Of a DNA stretch of 64,000 nucleotides, positions 24,281-44,290 are shown in pieces. This DNA is from Xestospongia muta (taxonomy: Eukaryota > Porifera > Demospongiae > Haplosclerida > Petrosiidae), in NCBI GenBank assembly GCA_963693285.1, contig OY848922.1, forward strand, positions 8,420,923 to 8,484,922. The letters are read 5' to 3'. How positions within the stretch are numbered: the stretch's first letter is position 1; each line of letters begins with the position of its first letter. A program made the position numbers and the translations under genes. The notes below the pieces were generated by a model. The model had not been told where the DNA came from. It made no database searches and saw only the letters and a list, made by a program, of their open reading frames with translations.

Positions 24281-25531
24281 AAGAACAAGAACAAACTTGA
24301 ATGAAACTTTAGTAATAAAAGACACTTGTTATTTGCGTATTATACCTTAGTTTGTTTCTCAAACAGAATTAAAATGGCTACCATTAAATTTATATTTTAT
24401 TATGCTTTGTTCTTGAATAGTTGTAGACTACAGTGTTGACCCCAGACCTTTTATACAGACTTGGGGTGGAGATACAGTTAGTATTCTTAACTAGTACATA
24501 TAGAGATAATATATAATACGCTTAACAAGTAACTAGAATGGTAGGATTATAAACTCATAAGCTTTTAAACAATTATGGAGTATAAAGACTGCTACTAATA
24601 CTAATGTCAGTTAACATTGACTTATATGTAGATAATTCCTTTAAAAATTTCAAGTGATTTTGTGACGTGGAACAATTCTCAATGTTTGACTCAACATCAT
24701 GGACTAATATAGTCCATGATCAGAATTTAAAAATGGTTCAAAGTCATTAGTAGCCAAATCACTTGAAATTTTTATGAAGTTAGCTATATAGGTCCTTGTT
24801 AAGTAGAATAATTGGTTGTGATCATAAATGTTGTAAAGGCTGTAAAAAATTAAAAAGAATAATTAATTTACATGTACATGTACTAGTAAAACAAAGGGGA
24901 TTATTTTAATTTTAAAAGAATTAATGCAATATTTAAGAACAATTACATTAATTAATTAATTAATAATTAATTACATTATTGTTACTTAATAAGAACCAAT
25001 AATTCTATTCTAATAAAAATGTGTAGTGATTTTTAGTGAATTTTAAAAATATAATTGCCCAATAGTCACAGAATCACAAGTAATGTTGCTATGGTAATTA
25101 TTGCTATGATAATATATAAATGTTGCTATGGTAATCATTGTTATGGTAACAAAGATGTTGTCACTATGATAATAGTTACCATGGTTATTTCAATATTGCT
25201 TCATTTTGGATGTGAACACTTTAAAATAATGTTTATGTCAATTATGTCTATTGTGATGTACAGTATATATTTTAATATATAATTGGTTGTGCTCAGAAAG
25301 GTTTTTAAAATAAAAATGTACCTTTATAATTAATACCAAATAACAATAACAACAACAATATTAACAATAAGTTTAGTAATACATAATAACACAATTCTAT
25401 GATATTATTATTTACATTACATACTGTTATTACTGTTAACTACATATCAAAAATAAAGTTATACAAATAAAACATAATCATTTTATGAAATAGAATTCAA
25501 ACAATTGTATTATATATCAAGATATCAAGCA
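24281..25531. other. AT-rich intergenic spacer
   Basis: No gene recognised. It holds the fold-back element at 24642-24774, AT-rich simple sequence (24850-25000), and a short degenerate minisatellite around TTGCTATGGTAA (25080-25190). From 25260 it matches the 3' flank of gene E near 7340-7600. Confidence 0.6.
24642..24774. mobile_element. MITE-like fold-back element with a central 25-bp palindrome
   Basis: A perfect 19-bp inverted repeat (TAAAAATTTCAAGTGATTT at 24642-24660 and its complement at 24756-24774) encloses a perfect palindrome at 24696-24720 (11-bp arms ATCATGGACTA, 3-base loop). No coding capacity. Only one copy was seen here, so its mobile nature is inference. Confidence 0.5.
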
Positions 25532-28500
25532 TTAGTCATCTTCATCATCCAGTAGTGATTCTCGTCTCATTACTACTGATACCACACTCACTGAACTAGT
25601 TTCACATGATAAAGCAGGAGATCCAGGAAGCATTAAAGGGATTTCTGTATCATCAGTAATAGGATCTGGTGGAGGCTTCTTAAATACCTTCATGATTTTT
25701 GCAATTGGTTGTTTTAAACAAGATTTAGATAGATAGTCCCAGACATGATAGAGGATAATACCACAGAATATTACAAATGATACTGATACTAAACCAACAC
25801 TTAACAGTTGCCTTGAATGTGACTCTTTGTAAGTTTGTACACTCACATAAGCAATGAACATGAGATTAAGAAAAAAAGACATCTCTAGACAAGCCAAAGG
25901 TAAATGTCGATATATTCCTTTTAAAAGGAAGTACATTGATATAATAACAAATAAAAGAGATGTTAACACATCCAAACTTATAGTAGCCTTAATATCTAGA
26001 GACACAACCAGTGCTAATATAACACGAACAAGTAGTAAAAATCCAGTCCAAAAACGACACTTGTCCTTATATGGACCTCCATATGCATCAAAGAAAGGCT
26101 TCATATACTTTTGGCAGCAACACATGTATTTTGATAGAGGTCCTTCAAATAATGGTATAGTAAGAAGATAGAAAGTGTATGGTACAATTAGTAAAATGAG
26201 TACAGCCACTGAGAACAGGAACAATGGTAGATGACAATAACCTCCTACATATTGGACATTAGCATCAATGTACCACCTCAATAATGTCACATTATTATTA
26301 CCATTACACTGAATATTGATGAAATAAAGAGCCTTGAAGACAGTACGTATCAGTTTAGTATAAGAGAGAAGGATCATAGTGGCTAGTACTGGAACTGCAT
26401 GTGAACCCACAAGTCGAACCACTTTGCTGGAATATTGTGATGATATTACAATGAGCATTAGTAGAAACCAAACATAGGCTGGAAAGATAAACTGTAGCCA
26501 TGTCTTACTGCAAGAATCCATACTATCAATGAAACAAGTCTCAATACCCAGATCTAGATTGAGCCAGGAAATGAATTGACTTAGAACTTTCACAGGACCA
26601 TTGGGAAAGAAGATGGGTTCATATATTTTGACAACATTAGCATAGAATATAAGTCCATTGATTGTACCCACAGACACAGTTAAGTTTAAAGCAATGATAA
26701 AAGCTACCAGTGCTATACCAGCTAAACCAAATGGAATGATAAGAGCTATGTAGTTATTAGTACATTGTCCACATTGATTGGAACCTAACATGAGACTGAG
26801 TCCTTCACTACATTGTCCACAGAGTATGCCAGATCGATTGTAAAGACACTGTGGATCTGGAGAGGTGATTTTAAATTGAACTGTTCTATCATTGCAGTAA
26901 TCAAAGGGGCAGTGAGGATAAACAATAAGACAGTCTGAGTCATTATTATAACCAATCCACATATCACCATCTCTAGTTATAATTTGAGTGTTAATATCAC
27001 AAGTTATTGAAGATGTATTTAATTCAGATCTACAACTGCAAGCATCATTTACTAATGGATAACCAATTGGACAGGACTCAATACTAATGTCAATGAATAT
27101 AGGATGAACTTCAGATAAAGGTTCACTGATTAAATCTTCAACTCTTACATAGACTTTTGTTGTGTTCAATGAAGGGTTTGCTGTTAACTTGAAGGTTACA
27201 TTGGTACAAGTTGCATTTAGTCTAGTATTGTCAGTTTGTACAGTAGATGATGAACTATCTGATGTTGTCAATTTTATTACACCCTTTGTTAAGCCATCTT
27301 TATTACCAACAGTAGCTAGTGATATATTGACATTAATTCCAGGTATTACTGTTATATTGATGTTTGTAATAGAGCAATTTTGTATGTTTGATACACAAAA
27401 ACACACTTTGATAGGATCTGATGACACTACTGATAGACCTGTCTGTTGAGGGTAATGAAATTGGTGATCAAAGTCAAAGTAGATACAATTAAAGATTTTA
27501 CCTCCATACAAGACATCACCAGATATATCAGCTGTATTGTTGACAAAATATAATATTGTCTTAGTATCATTATTATAATAAGAAAGATTTTTAAAGGGAC
27601 AATTTTTGATGATGTTGTTATCAATAACTTGTGACACAAATATTCCTCCACCTGACTCACTGGCATGATTATTGACAAATGATATGTTTGTGTTCTGTTT
27701 TAGTAATAATAGAGAGAATCCATACAAAGCAATGCCTCCACCATTAATACCAGAATTGTTTACAAATGTACTATGTCCATCAAATATTATTGGGCTATTG
27801 ATACTCACTAAACCAGTTGTGTTATGATTACTAATGTCAATTTGGCTAAACATAACATTTTCAATGTTCATAAGAAACATATTAGATTGATATATGTTAA
27901 GCTTGTTTGGTACTTTATTGAATTGAAATGAAACATTTGTGAAATGAATACTACTTGTTGAAGTATATTGTAAAGCACTAATGTACACTCCTCCTCCATA
28001 CTGAGCAGTATTGTTGTATATAGTGCAGTTACTAAACTCCATACTACCACTTCCATTATACAAAAAAATCAACACACCTCCTCCACTCCAAGCAGTATTG
28101 TTGTATATAGTGGAATTTCTAAACTCAATACTACCACTTCCATTATGCAATTGAATGTACACTCCTCCTCCACACTGATGAGCAGTATTGTTGTATATAG
28201 TGCAATTATAAAGCTCAATACTACCATTTCCATTATTGAAATAAAAGTTCACTCCTCCTCCATACTGAGCAGTATTATTGTATATAGTGCAATTATTAAA
28301 CTCAGTACTACCACTTCCATTATACAAATAAACGTTTACTCCTCCTCCATTACTAGCAGTATTGTTGTATATAGTGCAATTTCTAAACTTATTATTACCA
28401 CTTCTATTATGCAAATCAATGTACACTCCTCCTCCTACTTGCTGAGCAGTATTGTTGTATATAGTGCAATTATTAAACTCAGTACTACAATTTCCATTAT

Positions 28501-29578
28501 TGATATAAATGGTCACTCCTCCTCCATACTGAGCAGTATTATTGTATATAGTGCAATTATTAAACTCAGTACTGCCACTTCCATTATACAAATAAACGTT
28601 TACTCCTCCTCCATTACTAGCAGTATTGTTGTATATAGTGCAATTTCTAAACTTATTATTACCACTTCCATTATGCAAATCAATGTACACTCCTCCTCCT
28701 ACTTGCTGAGCAGTATTGTTGTATATAGTGCAATTATTAAACTCAGTACTACAATTTCCATTATTGATATAAATGGTCACTCCTCCTCCATACTGAACAA
28801 TATTATGTGAAAACTCACTATTTTCAATGATTATCTCAACTTCAATTTCATTATCAACATCATACATCAAAGTCATACCACTTCCTAAACCCAATGTAAA
28901 ATTTGATTTCACGATATTAACTCTGGACAGTTTTTTAACCTGGTCATTATAGTAAATTAATGCATTGCCTACAACATTCTTAAGACCTCCATTATTAGCA
29001 AATGTGGAATTGATGATTAACACATTAAAACTGTTGTAAAGAAGTAGTCCAATACCAGAACTATTCTGGACTGATACCCATTCCAATGTGACATTATTGA
29101 TGTCAACAAAGTATAAGCTAATGCTTACATATATATTGTTTACTAGGTAACTAGTATTATAAAGACTTCCACAGTTTGTTATTGTTATTGATTTTAATAC
29201 AACATTTGTGCTATTAGTAAATTGTATACCACCTCTGTTGTAATCACTACACCTTATTACTAAGGTAGATTGCATGACAGTCTCATGAAAGCCTTGTTCT
29301 ATATGACCCAGTCCCTGTAGAGTTATATTACTTACACCACTGATCTTCAATGTATCTTGTAGAATATGAGTTCCCTCTAGGAAGTAGAAGATTGTGTCAT
29401 CAGTGAAGTAAGATATATAATCAGCAGTATAGTAGGAGAGGTTGTGACAAAGTAGGTCAGTATGAGGACAAGTTACTCCATTAGGATCTGCAGAGACATA
29501 ATACTCAGAAGCAGTAACATATCCACTGTAGATATACAGTATAACTGATGTTATATAATAGATATGACACCAGCTCAT
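25532..29578 (-). CDS. PMP-like beta-helix repeat multi-pass membrane protein, copy G (1348 aa)
   Basis: Intact single-exon paralogue of E and F. The start at MSWCHIYY (29578) is preferred over an in-frame ATG ten codons upstream, because it matches the other copies and keeps the 105-bp spacing to the TATA box. Order: signal peptide, lead-in, nine beta-helix units (about 260-540), Cys-rich segment near residue 920, about eight or nine membrane segments (about 940-1320), acidic tail DDEDD. The repeats contain a duplicated three-unit block (AQQVGGG, ASNGGG, AQYGGG occur twice in order), as in gene E but with different unit sequences. Expansion in threes therefore arose independently in the two genes. 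Confidence 0.9.
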   Translation of the reverse strand: MSWCHIYYITSVILYIYSGYVTASEYYVSADPNGVTCPHTDLLCHNLSYYTADYISYFTDDTIFYFLEGTHILQDTLKISGVSNITLQGLGHIEQGFHETVMQSTLVIRCSDYNRGGIQFTNSTNVVLKSITITNCGSLYNTSYLVNNIYVSISLYFVDINNVTLEWVSVQNSSGIGLLLYNSFNVLIINSTFANNGGLKNVVGNALIYYNDQVKKLSRVNIVKSNFTLGLGSGMTLMYDVDNEIEVEIIIENSEFSHNIVQYGGGVTIYINNGNCSTEFNNCTIYNNTAQQVGGGVYIDLHNGSGNNKFRNCTIYNNTASNGGGVNVYLYNGSGSTEFNNCTIYNNTAQYGGGVTIYINNGNCSTEFNNCTIYNNTAQQVGGGVYIDLHNRSGNNKFRNCTIYNNTASNGGGVNVYLYNGSGSTEFNNCTIYNNTAQYGGGVNFYFNNGNGSIELYNCTIYNNTAHQCGGGVYIQLHNGSGSIEFRNSTIYNNTAWSGGGVLIFLYNGSGSMEFSNCTIYNNTAQYGGGVYISALQYTSTSSIHFTNVSFQFNKVPNKLNIYQSNMFLMNIENVMFSQIDISNHNTTGLVSINSPIIFDGHSTFVNNSGINGGGIALYGFSLLLLKQNTNISFVNNHASESGGGIFVSQVIDNNIIKNCPFKNLSYYNNDTKTILYFVNNTADISGDVLYGGKIFNCIYFDFDHQFHYPQQTGLSVVSSDPIKVCFCVSNIQNCSITNINITVIPGINVNISLATVGNKDGLTKGVIKLTTSDSSSSTVQTDNTRLNATCTNVTFKLTANPSLNTTKVYVRVEDLISEPLSEVHPIFIDISIESCPIGYPLVNDACSCRSELNTSSITCDINTQIITRDGDMWIGYNNDSDCLIVYPHCPFDYCNDRTVQFKITSPDPQCLYNRSGILCGQCSEGLSLMLGSNQCGQCTNNYIALIIPFGLAGIALVAFIIALNLTVSVGTINGLIFYANVVKIYEPIFFPNGPVKVLSQFISWLNLDLGIETCFIDSMDSCSKTWLQFIFPAYVWFLLMLIVISSQYSSKVVRLVGSHAVPVLATMILLSYTKLIRTVFKALYFINIQCNGNNNVTLLRWYIDANVQYVGGYCHLPLFLFSVAVLILLIVPYTFYLLTIPLFEGPLSKYMCCCQKYMKPFFDAYGGPYKDKCRFWTGFLLLVRVILALVVSLDIKATISLDVLTSLLFVIISMYFLLKGIYRHLPLACLEMSFFLNLMFIAYVSVQTYKESHSRQLLSVGLVSVSFVIFCGIILYHVWDYLSKSCLKQPIAKIMKVFKKPPPDPITDDTEIPLMLPGSPALSCETSSVSVVSVVMRRESLLDDEDD

Positions 29579-29674
29579 GATGATAGCGTGTTGAACAGTA
29601 AAGATCAAATGAACAATAGAGAATTAATGTCAAACTGATGAACAAACAAGATAATTTAAGTTGTATTTCTGCAG

Positions 29675-29683
29675 CCTTTTATA
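29675..29683 (-). promoter_or_regulatory. TATA box of PMP-like gene G
   Basis: TATAAAAGG on the minus strand, 105 bp upstream of the ATG at 29578. Confidence 0.6.
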
Positions 29684-29717
29684 AACTAAAATACTATAAT
29701 TATTATTACATTATAAA

Positions 29718-30533
29718 TGTGACCGGATTTGCAAAAAGGGACCACTTCTGTTAACATATTTGTGACCTGATTTGTGAAAAAACCACTGTTAAAACATATC
29801 AAAAAACAGTTTTCCATACATATAGAATGGTTATGTATATATAGCAACTGTGTTTATTAGTGTTGTAAAAGTATTGAATTTGTATTTAGTTACTGTTATT
29901 GTTATTGTACAAAAATTGTTTGAATTTTAGTTTTTGTTATTGATTATTCACAAAATTGATGTTAGTATTTGCTTTAGTTATTGTTAGTGAATCAAATTTT
30001 TGTTATTGTTATTGATGAAAGTCTATTTTAAAGGGTTTTAAGTGCCAAATGGACAATGTCAAATGTTTAAGTAAAATTACATTGGGACCTTTTTGACTTT
30101 GCCAAAGCTGATTCTTTTTCCTTTATAATGTTCTTTTCCTTTTGAACGAAACAAATAAATCCTCATATAAACAGCCAAGTCAGGTGATGACTCGTGGTAT
30201 TGTAAAAGTTCTTTGACCATTCAATAGGTCTATGCACCTTGTTTATACATCAACGTGTTAATAATTTTTTCTTATTTTACTAGTATAGAGCTGCAATTTT
30301 TGTTTTAGTTATTGTTTGTTAATGATTTCTAACTAATTTTAGTTATAGTTTTGTTATTGTTAACAATAATGATTTCCTTTTTACAAAAATGGTTTTAGTT
30401 TTAGTTATTGTTAAACAATTACAACGCTAGTGTTTATACAAAAATGCGTTTTCATGTTTTTAACAGTTGATTTTTTCATAAATCAAGTCACAAATACTTT
30501 GACACAAGTGGTCCTTTTGCCAATCAGGTCACA
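29718..30533. mobile_element. TGTGACC-ended MITE split by a second element
   Basis: Ends match the 237-bp element at 18766-19002. Removing 29858-30437 (insert plus one target copy) restores a 236-bp element. TTATAA lies outside both ends. Confidence 0.75.
29858..30429. mobile_element. 572-bp hAT-type non-autonomous element
   Basis: Flanked by a perfect 8-bp target duplication GTGTTTAT (29850-29857 and 30430-30437). Ends TAGTGTTGTAA and TTACAACGCTA form an 11-bp inverted repeat with one mismatch, of the hAT type. The interior is rich in TTGTTATTG-like runs and has no transposase. The matching site in the other duplicate (near 18890) is empty, which dates this insertion after the segmental duplication. 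Confidence 0.85.
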
Positions 30534-30660
30534 ACTTATAATTAAATATAATGTCTTTATAATAAATAATATATTACTAATAAACAATAATTAATTCTAT
30601 AATAAACTTTATAACAATAGACATTACTATAATTACTAAGTAATATAATAATAAATAATA

Positions 30661-33499
<2,839 letters not shown>

Positions 33500-33671
33500 C
33501 TTGACAACTTTAGAAACGTGTCTTTTTTTGATAAAATGGAAAAAAAACTTTCACTGTCATCTACAACCAACAGCCATTGTTGATCACTTGTTGTGCAATG
33601 GTCACGTGATCAAAAGAATGACGCAACAAGTCTCGACCTTTATTAGCTCCACCCCTTTTGCAGGACAAAAG

Positions 33672-38963
<5,292 letters not shown>

Positions 38964-39206
38964 TTTAGATTTTTGACTCATTCTTTTGTCGGCTTGGGAT
39001 TTGATTATAATGTCTGTATTTTGTGAAAGACAGTGTTGTTTATGAATGTTTGCTCAACTGTACCATATCAGTATGCAATTATTGAGTTATTGAGCTATCT
39101 TGCACAACATTTTATAGTGATTGTGTTGTTTTATTACTCTCTAAAGCATCCTCCCTGTTAGTTATAGACAAAGATGCTTCTTTAAGAGTACAGTCTGAGT
39201 AAGGAC

Positions 39207-40033
39207 AACCTCTATATTGAGGACACTTGTTCTAGTCCCATACTAATACTTTAGTGTATTATACAACCTCTATATTGAGGACACTTGTTCTAGTCCCATA
39301 CTAATACTTTAGTGTATTATACAACCTCTATATTGAGGACACTTGTTCTAGTCCCATACTAATACTTTAGTGTATTATACAACCTCTATATTGAGGACAC
39401 TTGTTCTAGTCCAATACTAATACTTTAGTGTATTATACAACCTCTATATTGAGGACACTTGTTCTAGTCCCATACTAATACTTTAGTGTATTATACAACC
39501 TCTATATTGAGGACACTTGTTCTAGTCCCATACTAATACTTTAGTGTATTATACAACCTCTATATTGAGGACACTTGTTCTAGTCCAATACTAATACTTT
39601 AGTGTATTATACAACCTCTATATTGAGGACACTTGTTCTAGTCCCATACTAATACTTTAGTGTATTATACAACCTCTATATTGAGGACACTTGTTCTAGT
39701 CCCATACTAATACTTTAGTGTATTATACAACCTCTATATTGAGGACACTTGTTCTAGTCCAATACTAATACTTTAGTGTATTATACAACCTCTATATTAA
39801 GGACACTTGTTCTAGTCCCATACTAATACTTTAGTGTATTATACAACCTCTATATTGAGGACACTTGTTCTAGTAGTCCCATACTAATACTTTAGTGTAT
39901 TATACAACCTCTATATTGAGGACACTTGTTCTAGTAGTCCCATACTAATACTTTAGTGTATTATACAACCTCTATATTGAGGACACTTGTTCTAGTAGTC
40001 CCATACTAATACTTTAGTGTATTATACAACCTC
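39207..40033. repeat. Main array of the 58-bp palindromic minisatellite (about 14 units)
   Basis: Head-to-tail units with almost no divergence. Each holds CCTCTATATTGAGG, TTGTTCTAGTCCCATACTAA and TACTTTAGTGTATTATACA. The last three units carry an extra AGT, making 61 bp. Lies between the GCAT stop (38963) and the cystine-knot gene. There are no unique spacers, so it is not a CRISPR-like layout. Confidence 0.95.
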
Positions 40034-40215
40034 AGTAATATAGTAACATTAAAATAGTTTTATAAAATTAATACAGTAACTATATTTGCAGAAAATGTTT
40101 TCATCAATATATTGTACATAATAATAATAAGTATTGAAAATTAATGAAAAATGATCATTTCACTGGGATAGTTGAAAGAGAAGGAGAGAAACAATGTAAG
40201 TGTTTATTCCTTCTT

Positions 40216-40848
40216 CTAACAAGCTTGACATTGACATTTTGTGATAAAAGGTAGAAGACGTGTCTCTCGTACAGTGTAGTTACCCTTGCTGTCCTGACAC
40301 TTAAAATCAATGTTAACGTCTTGAAGTCTTGGCATCTCGCTATCATAAACAGGTTTACAACAGTTACAAGTTGTCTTTAAGTATTTTGGGAGACTCTCTT
40401 TATCAAACCTAGAATATAGATATAATTATAACATTTTATGATATAGTGACATATTGGGTCTGAAGCTCTGTTGTGAAAAATCTACTTGACATGTTTAACT
40501 AATTGAGGCTATGTAAAATATTTGAAGAATCATCAAAAGATTTAGGCTGGCACTGTCCTTGTATAGAAATGTTCTTATAATGTTCTAGAGGCGTACTCTA
40601 TACAATTGTGTGTACCATTTTGTCGCTATCAAGGACATTTCGTACGAGGAACAGAGTCCAGTACATGAAACAACAGGGGTTTCGCCGACACAACTGTCAT
40701 TGTTCGTGAATCTCATCAAGAAGAAGTACAGACTGCAGGTGTCTCTATACACAAGTTTAGGCGTTAAACTGTCGCTTTGGGAGCTGGCTATCTTGACCGT
40801 TCCTAAGACTAGCACAGCCAGACACACTAGGAGAAACTTGGCACACAT
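40216..40848 (-). CDS. Small secreted cystine-knot (CTCK-type) protein
   Basis: Two exons (40848-40616 and 40408-40216) join in frame to 141 residues. The start MCAKFLLVCLAVLVLG is a clear signal peptide; an in-frame ATG at 40911 would add 21 residues before it and is less likely. The mature part has the cystine-knot pattern: CTGLCSS (C-X-G-X-C), then CNCCKP, then FKC, and a final CQCQAC. This spacing fits the C-terminal cystine-knot class found in mucins, von Willebrand factor, bursicon and DAN/gremlin proteins, which commonly dimerise. The protein is almost nothing but signal peptide plus knot, so a diffusible ligand or antagonist is possible. The partner is unknown. Confidence 0.8.
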
Positions 40849-41079
40849 TATGAAGTCGGAGAGTTGGAGCTTCAACAAAATATTAAGAGTGCTTACAAAA
40901 CTCTCTTCCAACTAATTTTATAACACAGAGAAGTAATTAGAGTGGGTGTGGTTATGGTTTTATTAGAGAAAAGAATTTTAAATATGCTTTTATGTCATAT
41001 ATTCACAGCCAATTTATTATTGGATGTCTTACTTTAAATAAACAATAATTTATGCAAAGTCAGCTAAATCTTTAGTTCA

Positions 41080-42287
41080 TTATTTCTTTTTATTATGATG
41101 TTTTCTCTTTGTTGATTCAATTAATTTGAGTTCTTCCTCCAATGATACTGGCCCCATAACAAGATTACTATCTCGAAGAATCATTTCTTGTCTAAAATGA
41201 AAATATAAATACTAATATTTTAATATAATGAGATATCTTAGAAAGAATTCTATATTTAGAACACTTCTAGTCCCATAAAAGAATTCTATATTTAGAACAC
41301 TTCTAGTCCCATAAAAGAATTCTATATTTAGAACACTTCCAGTCCCATAAAAGAATTCTATATTTAGAACACTTCTAGTCCCATACTAATACTTAGAGAG
41401 ATGTTGCTGAGAAACATTACCAATTCAAGACTTATCCTGACTATGTTCTTTAAAGAAATCTTTAGTGCTGACAGGACTTCCTTGCTATTGTCCAAGTAGT
41501 CAATGTTTACAAAATACTATTATATATCACTTAATTATCCAACTTTTGATTCCTAATTGAATCCACAACTCTCTGTAAATATTCCCCTTAGCTATAGTCG
41601 AATCTTATCTAAAGACAACATTGCTAATAATAGTCTTAATTATTAGGGTACTCCTCTTTTCAGTAGGAATACAATATATATAATACAGATGTTTTGTAAG
41701 GCACAAACTGCATAATAAATAGAGAATATTTGAAACTTTCAACTGTAATACTTAAACTGAATAAGATCATATTTGACAGTTAAGTATCACTTACTTGTGT
41801 AAGTCTCTCAAGATGGTCTCGGCCTTCTTTTGCGAGTGTGTTCCTCTACGTGAACTCTTTGACTGTTTACATGATGATTGCTTTGAGGTGGCTGTATCTA
41901 TATCACCTTCTACCTGTACAGCTTTGTTGACATATCTCTAAAAATACAGATATATTTAAATAAAGTACAACTTATCGTTATGACCATCTATATTCTAGAC
42001 ACTTGTTCTAGTCCCATACTAATACTTTAGTGTATTATGCAACCTCTATATTCGGGACACTTGTTCTAGTCCCATACTAATACTTTAGTGTATTATATAC
42101 CCTCTATATTAAGGACAATGTCCATTTGCCCACTATAGAGAGTTTAATGACATCCCATAAATGAATTTAAAGCACATTGATGAAATTATCCTACTTTTTT
42201 CTGAGCCTCCATTCTACTCCTTGCCTCAGCAGCTCTATCTAGCACTCTCTGCTTTCTTAAAGCTTCATAATGATAAGCTTCTGCCAT
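41080..42287 (-). CDS. Unrecognised 115-residue charged helical protein
   Basis: Three exons (42287-42195, 41937-41795, 41191-41080) join in frame. It starts MAEAYHYEALRKQRVLDRAA and continues with a Ser/Lys-rich middle and a basic end KRKHHNKKK. Alternating Lys/Arg/Glu suggests long helices. No domain is recognised. Its start is 130 bp from that of the RASGEF1-like gene on the opposite strand. The in-frame splicing of three exons supports a real gene. Confidence 0.6.
41245..41390. repeat. 36-bp minisatellite, about 4 units
   Basis: Units contain AGAATTCTATATTTAGAACA and CTTCTAGTCCCATAA. They look like a shortened derivative of the 58-bp family. Lies in an intron of the 115-residue gene; scattered 58-bp units follow at 41990-42110 in the next intron. 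Confidence 0.85.
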
Positions 42288-42417
42288 AACTGATTCTCTA
42301 TTCGGTTAGCAAGTTACTTCTCACCTAAAAGTGTCAAGTCCTTCTCTGAGCCACACCCTGACCTGAGAGCTTGTGAATAATGTTGAGAGACTGCTGGAGG
42401 CCAGATACGCGATTAAC
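42288..42417. promoter_or_regulatory. Putative bidirectional promoter
   Basis: Only 130 bp separate two divergent start codons (42287 minus, 42418 plus). No TATA box is evident. Inferred from spacing alone. Confidence 0.4.
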
Positions 42418-44238
42418 ATGGCATCAGAAAAAGTGAGAGAAGACTTACCTTCAAACAAGTTAAAAGATATCCTTCACATTCAATTAGAGGTGAGAACAAT
42501 TAGATAGAAATCACTTTTTTAGAATAAAAGAGACTCATACAAGGCTTACCTTGTCATGAGCACAATTGAGGGAGGGGGCGTTACCCCTTTGCCTTTGCAG
42601 GTCACAGAACGCCTTCTTGAAGCTGAAGAGCAGAAATTGAGGCTTTTAAAAACAGAAATAGAAGTGGCTAAACACACTGTAGGAGGACATAATGCTTTAA
42701 AAGACAACAAAGTAAGACTATACGACTTAACTATCTTTATTCTCTACTTTGAAACTGAAGGACAAAGAGCTGGAGACACAAGAGAATACACTGATGTTAG
42801 TATCATTATATCAGGTTTATAATATATTTGTATGTAGGCGGATACGATCACAATATCAACGATTAGTCCAGGAAATGCAATCCATGGGTATGGTACATAA
42901 GAGGAAAATTCAGGTATCACCACAAGTCAACCAATGATATCGGTTTTAATATTTCATGTTTTTTTCTAGGTATCTCGTAGTTTACCTGCTATAGGTATGA
43001 AACAGACTCCTAAGAGAAGAGTAAGTGTTGTATTGACCAAAAACTCTTATAGTGGGACCTCATACAACGTACTAAGGAGACCCTCTATATTTAGTATACT
43101 CTAGTCCCATACTAATGTTTTAACATATTCTATAACCTCTATATTGAGGGCACCTCTATACTAAGGACAGTTTCTAACCTCCTAAGGTGTCCACTATAGA
43201 GATATTCCACTGTAACTTGCATTAATAAAAGTATACCCCATATTAGATTGTGGCATTATTGAGTAAAATTATTGTCTCATTATAAACTATTATTTCTTTA
43301 GCCTTCGGTATTTGATAGTATGGTCCCAAAGGAGAGACTATATGCTGCCAAAATGGATGAGGTAAACCCTTTCATTAAGCATTAATTAAATACTAAACTT
43401 TTGTTATAGATTACTCAGCATAAAAAAACTGATGACTACAGATTTTCCAGTGAAGATGCTAAGTCCATGTTGTATTCTCCACAGCAATTAGCTGAAGTAT
43501 ATTCACAACTTATAATGCTATCTCAGTCATTGCATCCTTTTGTATAGGAGGTACAATATAAAGATGGTGTTGTAGTCGCAGGCTCTTTAAATGCATTGAT
43601 ACAACTGTTAATACCAACTGAATCATATTATCCTGAGGTAAGACATTAATATTGACGACAGTGTCCAATATAAAGATATTCTACCTTAAAAATTATTTTC
43701 TTATTTATAGAGAACGTTTATATTTGCTTTCATTTTGTGCTCAAGAATGTTTATACAGCCTCACCAGTTACTAACAAGATTCTCAAGAGTAAGCTAGTTT
43801 TGATAAATAATTTCTTTTAAATAATTTTATGTAGATATTTCAAGTTATTCAACAACAACATACAACTTCAAAGAAAGTATGTGTATTGAGTTAGCCCCTG
43901 TTATTATTTCACTAATTATTAGCCTGGTAGTAAGAGTCCGGTCCCTCACTTTGTACAGTTAATTAGAGAATGGACAGAGACGTTTCCTTATGACTTCCGT
44001 GATGAAAAAATGATGCGTGCATTAAAAGATATTACTCAGATCTGTGCAACTCTATCACCAGTAATTACTTATATGATTTGTCTCGTTAATATTATTATTA
44101 ATAGGAGCAAAGACGAGAAGTGGGGCAATTACAATCAACTCTTATTCAGAACCTTTCAACATTAGACAGATATGAAAGTGTACTTGGTCAAGTTAATTCT
44201 GTAGCTTTGCAGAAATTGATAGATCCTCGAACACAAGT

Positions 44239-44290
<52 letters not shown>

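Noticed and set aside
39207..40033. CRISPR-like direct repeat array
   Set aside because: Units are contiguous 58-bp tandem copies with no unique spacers, in a eukaryotic setting without cas genes.
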